Source: Armigeres subalbatus
Taxonomy: Eukaryota > Arthropoda > Insecta > Diptera > Culicidae
DNA: 64,000 bases
Reading direction: 5' to 3'
Assembly (NCBI RefSeq): GCF_024139115.2
Contig: NC_085141.1
Location: 169,024,994-169,088,993, forward strand
A model generated the notes under the pieces. The model did not search any database and was not told where the DNA came from. It saw only the letters and a list, made by a program, of their open reading frames with translations. Positions 55,130 to 64,000 of this stretch are shown in pieces. Every line of letters begins with the position of its first letter. Position 1 is the stretch's first letter. The position numbers and the translations under genes are program-made.

Positions 55130-57055
55130 GCAGGAATTTAAAAATCTCAACGAATCCTGGCCCCGATGGAATTCCTTCAATCGTACTTCGCAACTGTATA
55201 TCCTCCGTCTCATTACCACTTGTAACAATATTTAACCTATCACTTCGCAATGGTATTTTCCCTGACATCTGGAAGGAATCCTATGTTTTTCCAATCTTCA
55301 AGAAAGGGAACAGAAGAGTAGTTTCAAACTATCGTGGAATCGCATCTTTAAGCGCGGCATCGAAACTATTTGAGAAGTTAATTCTGGATTACATGACATT
55401 CAATTGCAGCAGCTACATTTCTGAGCATCAACATGGTTTTACTTCCAACAGATCAACGGTTACGAACCTGATATATTATACTTCCTCGATTGTTCGCGAG
55501 ATGGAAAACGGTTATCAAACAGATGCCATCTATACTGATTTCTCTGCAGCTTTTGATAAAATCAATCACCAGATTGTAGTAGCAAAGCTGGCACGTCTTG
55601 GTTTTGAGGAGATTTTCTCAAGTGGATTGAATCATATTTGACCAAACGCTGTATGTCTGTAAAAATCGGTAATCACTGCTCGTCTACATTTGAAGTCACA
55701 TCAGGGGTCCCACAAGGAAGTCATCTTGGGCCGTTTATATTCCTACTGTACCTCAACGACGTAAATTTTCTTCTAAGCTGTTGCAAGCTGTCATTCGCAG
55801 ATGATTTTAAATTGTATTTTACCATAAAATGTGCTGCCGATGCAATGTACCTACAAGACCAACTAAACATTTTTCTAAGACGAATTAAGTACTGTCCATT
55901 TAATTCCACCAGTTAATTTTCGTTATCTTTGCAGATACGTATTTCGACCACAACTGTGTGGTCGTCTTCAGTGTCTTGTACTTGACTCGAAGTCGAGTCA
56001 AGTACAAGACACTGAAGGGTCGTCTGTGTGGTCGTACACAGTTGTGGTCGAAATACGTATCTGCAAAGATAACGAAAATTAACTGGTGGAATTAAATGGA
56101 CAGTACTTAATTCGTCTTAGACGGTTTAATACATTCCACTAAACGAGCTTAATATATTTTTCTAAACATTTTTGTTGGCTGGTGCGAAACGAGCAGAATG
56201 GTGCTCAATCCTTCAAAATGTTCGGTAATAACTTTTACACGCAAGCATCAACCTGTTCTTTACGACTATCACCTGAAAGGTTCAATATTGAAGCGAGAGT
56301 CCGTTATTAAAGACTTGGGTATTCTATTGGATTCGAAATTAACGTTCAAAGACCACATTTCATACGTAACATCGAAAGCATCGGCTCAACTAGGCTTCAT
56401 CTTCCGTGTGGCTAAAGGGTTTAGAGACGTATATTGCCTGAAAGCTCTGTACTGTTCCTTAGTCCGTTCTTTACTTGAATACGGCTCGATTGTGTGGTCT
56501 CCATTCCACCAGAATGCCATTCAAAGAGTTGAAACAGTGCAGAAAAAGTTTATTAGGTTTGCGCTTAGATTTTTGCCGTGGAGCGATCCAGGAAACCTAT
56601 GATATGAAGATCGATGCAAATTAATAAATTTAGATGTTCTTCACGTTCGTCGAAACGCTTCGAAAGCAACTTTCATCGCTGATCTCCTGACGCATCGAAT
56701 CGACTGTGCTGCTATACTAGGACAGCTTAGCATCAATATTAGAAGGCGAATTACGAGAAATGCTGAATTCCTTCGCTTACCTATCATGAGAACAAACTAC
56801 GGATTTAACTCACCTATTAATAGTATGTGTCGCGTTTTTAATCGGTGTTACAGTGTTTTTGATTTTAATTTGACCAGAGTTAGTATTAAGACATATTTTT
56901 TACGTTTATTGTCGCGGAATTGTGATTAGTTAATTAGTGTAGGTTTGTTGCTTTCAAAAATGTCAATTGTATACATAGTTTTAAGAAAGTTCTGTCATTA
57001 GGAAACTGTATTCTGTTGATAGAAAAGATGAGAAGGTCTAAAAAAAAAAAAAAAA
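55130..57055 (+). pseudogene. CR1/Jockey-like non-LTR element (element F), 5'-truncated
   Basis: RT blocks: NPGPDGIPSIVLRNC, SYVFPIFKKGNRRVVSNYRG, EHQHGFTSNRSTVTNL, IYTDFSAAFDKINHQ, TSGVPQGSHLGPFIFLLYLN, SFADDFKLYF, VLNPSKCSVITF, IKDLGILLDSKLTFKDHI, LLEYGSIVWSPFHQNAIQRV. The C-terminal domain continues to about 56930 and a poly-A run follows at 57039-57055. Breaks occur at 55640, 55875-56162 (palindrome insertion) and 56601. It is related to element B. The FADD active site is intact. Confidence 0.85.
55864..56173. mobile_element. Palindromic element with 11-bp target duplication in element F
   Basis: TAAACATTTTT at 55864-55874 is repeated at 56163-56173. Removing 55875-56162 and one copy restores DQLNIFVGWCE..RMVLNPSKC. 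The insert is a long inverted repeat of about 245 bp: arms with CTAAGACGAATTAAGTACTG, TTTGCAGATACGTATTTCG, CAGTGTCTTGTACTTGACTCG. A ~42-nt 3' tail follows (ACGGTTTAATACATTCC..). The same architecture, reversed, is seen at 5623-5909. Confidence 0.78.
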
Positions 57056-57466
57056 ATGTCAGAAATAAAGGATATCTACCTTCAAATCGTTGAAGACGTC
57101 CCTGCTGAATAAATTTTCAACAACAACCCATCGCGCTTATGGTTTCGCTACCGAAGGCATCGGAACGATTAAACTGTGTGCCATCGTCAAGCTATTGTGT
57201 TTTGGGCAATTTTCTGTGAAATCGAAGGTTGATTTATTTTTGTATTTTTTTATTTCTCTGAAATTTTGCATATACATTCTTTGTGATCAAAAAACATAAT
57301 TGGCCTCATTGGTTTGCCATTTTGACTGTAGCCTTACTTTTGACAAGGACCTAAACAAAAACACCTTGAACACTTTCAGAAAAAAATAAGTTGAAAACGG
57401 CTTATCCGATCGTTTTGGTGTCTTCGGCAATGTTTTAGGTAATCTTTGGAGCTATGTTAAAAAAAT

Positions 57467-57663
57467 ATATAGGGGAAATGACGGCTTTGGCAGGTTTTGT
57501 TCTATTATTGTCAGGGGGTTTTTGTTCAAATTTTATGAAATTCGGCCACAATATTATTTGATATACAAAGAATGTTTAGGCCAAATTTGAGCATAATTGG
57601 TTACAGGAAACCCCCCTGACGATAATAGAACAAAACCTGCCAAAGCCGTCATTTCCCCTATAT
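57467..57663. mobile_element. MITE with 56-bp TIRs
   Basis: ATATAGGGGAAATGACGGC and TTTGGCAGGTTTTGTTC on the left mirror GAACAAAACCTGCCAAAGCC and GTCATTTCCCCTATAT on the right. TA at the boundary suggests a TA-target family. 197 bp, non-coding. Confidence 0.8.
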
Positions 57664-57785
57664 TGTAAAAAAAAATTGTTCAATCATTGAAAATAAAACT
57701 TAAAAAACGATTTTTTTCAATATTTTTTATTTTTTGATATGCTGTAACAGATATGCACACATGCACTATGGGTTATAATAGAGAT

Positions 57786-57929
57786 ATCTAGACCAACATT
57801 TGAAAAGGGCGTAACAGCCAAAATATATTCCTTTTGATTCTTCGTCCACATATAGAGCTTTATATGTAGACGAAGAACCAGAAAGAATAAATTTTGGCTG
57901 TTACGCCCTTTACAAATGTTGGTCTAGAT
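57786..57929. mobile_element. Palindromic MITE
   Basis: ATCTAGACCAACATTTG, AAAGGGCGTAACAGCC and CTTCGTCCACATATA mirror TATATGTAGACGAAG, GGCTGTTACGCCCTTT and CAAATGTTGGTCTAGAT. 144 bp. Confidence 0.8.
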
Positions 57930-58579
57930 GATAGATAAAAAAGTCATTATTATTTTAAATAAGTTGGTTTTCCAGAAATGGTCGAATTATTTATTTTATG
58001 TTTTTATCGACTCGACTTTATGAAAGTACGTAAAATTTCCAATGGAAAAGGTGTAGGGGAAAGTGGTCGATTGTCGGCAACCTTTAGATTTAGGTCCATA
58101 ACTTTCGTCCAATTGCACAATGTGGTGATATTTGCATACCAATGGAAGCCAATAGGCATAATCAAACAACTGGTGGAGAGATCTGTTTTATCTCATCTAT
58201 TGTAAAAACAATTATTACCAATTTTGTTGAGCGTTGATTTTATGCCATTTCGAAAAAGGTGGTCGGGTGTCGGCACCCTAAGAAAACATTCAAAATTAAA
58301 AAAAACTCAAAGGTGCAGCCCATTCAGGTTGTACGCAAAGGTGACGTTGAACTACGTAGCTGTACACTGAAAAAAATTCCGTGGTAGAAACTACTATTTC
58401 GTAGACTACACTCTGTTTTCAAAACAACCATGGAATTTCAGTAAATTTTACCATGGTTTCAGACAAATTCACCACTGTTTCAGTTCAAGTGACAACATTG
58501 CACTGGGGCCACAGTTGATTTTTACTGCGCGCATGGTAAAATCAAACGGGTTTGTTTTCTGCAGAAACTCGTCGGTGCG

Positions 58580-59850
58580 TAGGGTAAATGATATATTTTG
58601 GACATGTACATATTTTGGACAAGCCTGAGCTTCTTCGATCAATTTTAGATAATGTGTAGGAAAATTTCTATCGAAAGTATGATCATTGCATACTTTTACC
58701 TCAACTCTAGCGGCTCCTGATGAGAATTCACAAATCAAATATTATTTATCTTTAAAATTATCTAAAATGTAAAGCTTTCTACCAAAGTGCCTGCTGGACG
58801 CCAGTATGCAGGAGAACATGCATTATAGGACTCTTCGTAACATGCACCTGAAACACGTTTAAATTGGTCCAAACGGCAATCTTGAGGTCCTGCGGCCAAA
58901 GTTTAATTGTAATTCAGATACTAACATATTCCAATCGCTTAACATGAACTTGAGACCAGGGGACTGAAGAGAAGGCTAATACGCCTACCCACCATTCGAT
59001 CAATATGGCGTACAATGTTTTTGTTTTAATTTCGTTTAATTCATGATAACAAATCTTCGGAAGCATCGACGAACTATTTTCCGACGAAAAGAAGGCATAC
59101 AAACACAAAAGGCTTAATGTACCTGAGCTGATTGCGTGTTTTCGCCAGGAGAAGTTAATTGCCGATAATTAGCACTAACTGCGTACGAACCAATCACCCA
59201 AAATGAGCGCTGAATTCGGGTATACTACCCAGAAACCGGGTACCAAAAACAGAAGTACCAAAAACGATGTTGGGTAGAGTGCCATTGTACCGCGGATGAC
59301 AGGCGTTTCACCCTCCTGCTTGAGACGGATGAAAAAGGAGTGACCAAAATGAAGTTATGTTTTTATGCATCAGACATTTATTGGTCACCCCATGTACAGT
59401 ACATGGATGAACCATTAATTGCCAACTTTCAGGCTGTTTTCAATGATATCGACAAGAGCGTAACAATGTTAATTTCTGGTTTAATCTATGTCAGTTAAGC
59501 AAACAAATGCATTTAAATGAATGTGGATACGTGTAGGTAAGTCATACCATTGAGATCTGTAGGTGGCCATTTTTAAATTACGAGAAAATGACTCTGTCCA
59601 AAATATATGCATTTTCCATGTCGAAAATATATATTTGATGTCCAAAAAGAAAATATTTCAGTTCGCAGTATATCACAGTTTACACCTAGTAAACGTAATT
59701 TACTAAAAAATTGGGCAATGGAGATACAAGACTAATCATAGGTTATGTATTTGGATGAACCTAGTGGTTTTCAATTGCTTTATACTACTCAATCTCGATA
59801 TATTTTCTAATGAATGTCCTGTGCTTGTCCAAGATACATCATTTACCCTA
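58580..59850. mobile_element. 1.27-kb TIR element, TAGGGTAAATGAT termini
   Basis: TAGGGTAAATGATATATTTT and GGACAAG on the left mirror CTTGTCCAAGATACATC and ATTTACCCTA on the right. Extra subterminal CCAAAATATA words lie near 58605 and 59597. The interior has short frames only, none like a transposase. Confidence 0.65.
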
Positions 59851-60396
59851 TTCTTAAATTAACCTTCGGAATGGTAGTTTCGACCGCAACATTTTTTTGC
59901 GTGTATGTAATGTACAGGTTTTCAACTTTTCTGTGCGATGAGACCAAAGCAAGCCTTTGTCAAGCCCAGGATGAATCGCTGCTTTCATTGTTTATCCTGT
60001 GCTCCTAAGGTTGAGTGAGCATTACGAACCCTGGTTATGTATATAATTTTTAGACCATCATTTGAAAAGGAAGACAGAAACAAACAAAAAATTGAATTTT
60101 CAAATAATCGAGGATGAATAACACTCCCAAGCGTTCACATATCAAAATTATCAATTGATAAAAACTCGCTAGAGAGTAAGAATTGATCGATAATTGTATC
60201 TTGATTAGAAATATTGGTAAATGCTACTTTTAAACCAATTTTCCTATAACACTTATAACACCTAAACACAATGCCAAACATCCGATTGAACTTCATTGTT
60301 GACATTAAATTGGTATTAGATAGGTTTAGGTTTACATTAAAATGATAATTTCGTGTTTATTACCAATCGATTCCAAAATTTGAAAAGTTATCAAAT
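59851..60396. other. No recognised feature
   Basis: AT-rich sequence between two TIR elements. Confidence 0.4.
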
Positions 60397-60881
60397 AATC
60401 ACTTGTTGCATAAGCTGGCGCAATTGATTTGAAGTTTGTATGGGGATTTCAGTCAAAATGTATAAGAAAATACACCTCCGTCACCTATTCGATCTGGAAA
60501 TTGGTTCTGATTGCTCGATTGAGCTCAGATTTGCAAAAAGGGCAGTTGGTATGCTACAGAACAATTTCACAGAACGTTGTACGATGACTAAATGAACTTT
60601 TACTTAGCTTTAGGCTAATTTATTAGGAGCTGAATTGTGTATTTTTGGATTTATTGATAGAATCGTATCAACCGAAAACTATGTAAAAGTTAATTTTATC
60701 ATCATACATTGTTCTGTGAAATCGTTCTGTAGCATACCAACAACCGTTTTTACAATTATGAGCTCAATCAGAACCAATTTCCAGATCGAATGATTGACGG
60801 AGGTGTATTTTTCTATACATTTTGACTGAAATCCTCATACAAACTTCAAATCAATTGCGCCAGCTTATGCAACAAGCGATT
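60397..60881. mobile_element. 485-bp element with ~170-bp TIRs
   Basis: AATCACTTGTTGCATAAGC, TGGCGCAATTGATTTGAAG, ATACACCTCCGTCA and GATCTGGAAATTGGTTCTG on the left are mirrored on the right (CAGAACCAATTTCCAGATCG, CTTCAAATCAATTGCGCCAG, GCTTATGCAACAAGCGATT). Another inverted pair, ATTTCACAGAACGTTGTAC / CATTGTTCTGTGAAAT, lies nearer the centre. Non-coding. Confidence 0.75.
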
Positions 60882-61659
60882 GAGCTGAACTTTTAAGAGA
60901 TTGATTTTCTCACCCAAAGACACAATCCTGGGGGCGCCCGTGGAATTCGACAACTTTTTGTTAATAAATTAACGTCCAAGTCGGGTGGTTTAATCCCCGG
61001 AAATAGGCAATTAACTTTGATTGAACTGAACTTTTTGTTTCCTGGTCCAGTCTACTCTCCACGTTAAATCTCGGAAATCCATGTTCCAGTACGAATTTTT
61101 CAAAATTTCAAAAACCACTGACACGATTCAATTTCATAACAGTTGAATCTCTACACTTCGTGGGATGCTTTGAGCATGTTTTAGCTCTCGTCCAAATTGA
61201 TAAAATGGCGACAAATCACATGGACATTACAACGTTAACTAAAACAGAGACTAAGCGCCTGCCACTAAGTCAGTCTAAAGCCCCGGTGGCTCATTACAGA
61301 AAAGCCCATCGTGGAAGCTGGGTGTCAACGGCGTTTGGTGCTCATCCTATGGAGTAAGACAGAGCAGACGTAGTAAAGAAGTTATAATTGCTTCACGTGA
61401 GTTGCGTCGGACTATGCGTTTACTCCGGTAGACACCTAGGAATCAGCAAAAACGAGCCGAAGTTTCACAGAACGCATCCACTGCAGCAGCGAAGAAGATT
61501 CCGAGCCCCTCTACTGGCATCAATAGACGTAAGCGAGAAGTTGCCGTCAAACGCCCCCAAGCTTTCGAGAGAAAACACGCGTGTAAGTTAGCAGAAACGA
61601 ACTGCACCAGCTAAAAGCCTTGGAAGTTGCATTAATTTGACGTCTATGCTGGATTGAAG
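60882..61659. other. No gene recognised
   Basis: Two short plus-strand frames (61160-61357, 61388-61591) lie in a slightly GC-richer patch but show no recognised domain. Confidence 0.35.
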
Positions 61660-61885
61660 TTTCCTGTTAGCCTTGCGAACAACGGCGCAGAATCCAGAGA
61701 TTGCGAGAAAGATTCTTGATTTGATCTAGGATGTTTTCGAGTGGGAAACATTCTCTGGGCGTAGTGTTTCCATTGACTTTGTCACATACTCATGCAAAGC
61801 TTTCAATTTATAACTAAAGAAATGCTAATAGATAACTAAGTTGAAAAGCAGGCCAAGTTTCAGTTGGAATGTAGTGCTATGGGAG
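61660..61885 (+). mobile_element. Degraded SINE related to 3112-3375
   Basis: Shares GTTAGCCTTGCGAAC, TCCAGAGATTGCGAG, GATCTAGGATGTTTTCGAG, GGAAATGC-like AGAAATGCTAATAG and AAGCAGGCCAAGTTTCAGTT with the SINE at 3112-3375. Small deletions in the body. Confidence 0.65.
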
Positions 61886-62194
61886 AAAAAGCCTGCGAAT
61901 TGCGATGCACGAACGTGATTCACTGATTCAACGCAACCGAATGCTAAGCTGTTAGCAAGTTTTCAATAGTAAATATTATCATACATAAATATTGTAACAC
62001 ACTGAAGTCGGGTTTTACGCGGAGGATATGGACCGCGTAAATTAAAACAACGTGAAAAACCGCGAAAATCTCAAAATATGTCTGAATGAACCACGGAAAT
62101 CCCAAGATTCGTGTGAAAAAAATCGTATAAAAGCGATTCCAGTAAAAATAACCGCGTAAAAGGCGACTTCAATGTACACTGGGTATGAAGCGTT

Positions 62195-62410
62195 GACTTT
62201 TCCTTAATCGAATGGTCCAAGAAAATTGAAAATCCACCGAGAAACGGCTGAGATATTAACAGTCAAAGTCTATCATATTTTCGTGACGTTTTTCGATCTT
62301 TTACAATCGTAAAGTGTACCCCAATATAGAAAAGACAGACGTAGTTCTACGTCAAAAAACTCAAAGGTGCGGGTTGTACGCAAAGGTGACGTAGGACTAC
62401 GTAGGTATTT
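62195..62410. repeat. Dispersed GACGTAGGACTA repeat, copy 2
   Basis: Inverted relative of 15250-15480: GAAAATCCACCGAGAAACGG, GTCAAAGTCTATCATATTTT, AAAGTGTACCCCAATATAG. Bases 62350-62405 (AACTCAAAGGTGC, GGTTGTACGCAAAGGTGACG) also match 58305-58360. Confidence 0.55.
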
Positions 62411-62821
62411 GCCATAATAATGTGTGTCGTTTTATTTACATTGAGCAAACTACTTAAAAATTGTTAGTTTCACTAACAACTTGGCTTATAGTCTGAAATT
62501 AGGCAATAAACTGATGATTTCCCTTGAAAATCACCAGGGTGCCGACAACCGAAATCAGTAACCCTTTTGAAAAGTGAAAATAATATTTAAATTGCGACCG
62601 CATTCAATTATGAATCACAAAATAGAGAACCGCCATCGGGGGTGACATTGGGTCTAGGGAGTGAGAATCGGTCAGCGACCTCACCGACAGTATGTAGGTC
62701 GGATAACAAAATCATTCAAAAAGGTATGGCAAATGCCAGAATGACCATAAATATTTTCTGTCAAAAGTTACGACGGGGTGTCGACAACCGACCAGTGCCG
62801 GCAGCTGACCACCTTACCCTA

Positions 62822-63289
62822 CAGTATTTTTTTTCCATGTGCTACCGTTTCTGAGATACAGAATATACCGATTTTTTTAATTTTCTGTCATTTTCGATTG
62901 TTTTTTGATTCTATTCAACCTGTAATCAAATTTTACTGAGCCGTTGATATTTATTGACAAATGCTAGTAATGGAGTAGTGACTAACCATTTCCATTTCCA
63001 CCATTTCCAATTTTTGGTATATCATTTGGCGGAAGACTTATATTCAATATTGAAGGTGGATTAGGATGGACAAGTAATAAACAAATACAGGAAATGAATT
63101 TGAAAATTACAAAATAAAAATAAAAAGTAAGCCTAGACTATCCTTGCGTAAAAGTAGAGGAAACTCCGTGTGCATTTTTAATCCTTCGGCATTCGTTGCA
63201 GTATATGAATTTGTTTTCAATTTGTTTTGGCCCTGCATGAATTGAGAAATATAGGCAAAAGATGAAATTGTAGGGTCCTTACAGTAGAG
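62822..63289. other. No recognised feature
   Basis: AT-rich and non-coding. A homopurine/ACCATTTCC repeat lies near 62990-63010. Confidence 0.4.
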
Positions 63290-63425
63290 ACGTTCCGATA
63301 CTTCCGATTTATCGGAATATCGATATTTTTGTTTCGATATCCGATATTTTTGTATCGATATTTTGCTTGCAATATATCGGTCATATCGATATTTTTGCTT
63401 TCGATATCGATATATTGTATCAGAA
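63290..63425. repeat. TATCGATATTTTTG tandem repeat
   Basis: About seven diverged units of CGATATTTTTGTTT / TATCGATATTTTTGC. The minus-strand frame across it (YRYKN/KNIDI repeats) is an artefact. Confidence 0.75.
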
Positions 63426-63649
63426 CAAAGTAACACAAACATAACAATTGCATTTTATTTTTTGGATAGAAATACTTCAAAATGAATCTAAAATGCCGTG
63501 TTTTTAATAGTAAGGATGATTTTTTTTTGTAACGCGGATGGTGTGAGGTGTGCGCTGCCATCACAAATAATTTTGGCAACTCGGACACTGTGCATTGACG
63601 TGCCGTTGTGCAACATCTGTCATGCCACTGGTTCTTGAATCCTTACACG

Positions 63650-64000
63650 AATTCAATTATATATTTGACGTGTTCCTATGAGGTAAATTAACTTCAGATA
63701 TTAGGAAGAGATTTTTTGGAAATGGGAATTTAGAAGAATTGGAAACCATATGAAAATTCCCTTCCAATATTGAAAAGAAGGCCCCGTTGGAATTAAGAGA
63801 ATTTCTAAAAAATATTTTTACGGGTTCTCTGATGAAAATAAAAAAAAAAACTGGTTGATATTTTTGCGTAAATTTTGAAGCACGCCTCTTTATAATCGAA
63901 GAAAATTTCCTGCCGAAATTCAAGGAGAACAAATAGATAATTTTTCGTGAAAATTTAAGAGAATTTCTATTTTTAGTTAAGAATATTTCAATGGGTTTCC
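63650..64000. repeat. GGAATTT/GAAATTCC degenerate repeats
   Basis: Short GGGAATTTAGAAG, GAAAATTCCC and GAGAATTTCT words similar in type to 3960-5570. Continues beyond the window end. Confidence 0.45.

Larger units (their letters stand above)
58054..62821. mobile_element. Possible composite TIR element enclosing other insertions
   Basis: The left end TAGGGGAAAGTGGTCGATTG and the right end (reverse complement TAGGGTAAGGTGGTCAGCTG) are similar. Both are followed by GTCGGCA-type subterminal words (58060-58280; 62520-62560; 62775-62810). The 4.8 kb between contains the elements at 58580-59850, 60397-60881 and a SINE remnant. It may be one element grown by nesting, or two unrelated relatives. Confidence 0.35.

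Overview
The window looks like nuclear DNA of an Aedes-type mosquito. It is AT-rich and gene-poor. It carries Feilai-like tRNA-derived SINEs, RTE-clade and CR1/Jockey-type non-LTR retrotransposons, many miniature inverted-repeat elements (MITEs) and Helitron-type ends. Only two host genes can be supported, both on the minus strand and both with short insect-type introns (63-72 nt). Species assignment is inference from repeat content.

Gene 1 (40174 down to 22972) is the nuclear gene for the mitochondrial tRNA-modifying GTPase GTPBP3/MnmE: three coding exons, 493 codons, with all GTPase motifs and the C-terminal CIGK. Its second intron is about 15.7 kb and is mostly transposons. Gene 2 (52624 down to 51743) encodes a 248-residue secreted or membrane-anchored insect DM4/DM12-family protein in three exons.

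Layout. 1-15 kb: foldback and simple-sequence repeats, an RTE fragment, a perfect 221-bp palindrome, an inverted pair of 335-bp MITEs, a Helitron end and a 0.55-kb TIR element. 15-22 kb: an element carrying a tRNA-like sequence, a broken histone H2B copy, a Feilai SINE, a 2.2-kb TA-flanked TIR element filled with a 152-bp satellite, and an antisense non-LTR fragment. 23-40 kb: GTPBP3. Inside its intron 2 an RTE element is split by a CR1/Jockey-like element, which is itself split by a 5.2-kb CR1/L2-like element and by a 265-bp insertion. 41-47.3 kb: a MITE with 9-bp flanking repeats, a degenerate non-LTR element, a GC-rich repeat, and an internally deleted R1/LOA-like element. 47.3-50.4 kb: a degenerate ~151-bp repeat array containing two more tRNA-like copies. 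51.7-52.6 kb: the DM4/DM12 gene. 54-57 kb: non-LTR fragments, one carrying a palindromic insertion with an 11-bp target duplication. 57.4-62.8 kb: a cluster of TIR elements whose ends start TAGGGKAAA. The rest is unclassified AT-rich sequence.

The genes do not form a pathway. The main content is the evolutionary stratigraphy of insertions. Several insertions can be dated relative to each other because removing them restores a reading frame and leaves a short target duplication. The most unusual items are the palindromic retroposon-like elements with 11-12-bp duplications and a shared ~42-nt tail, and the satellite-bearing TIR element.
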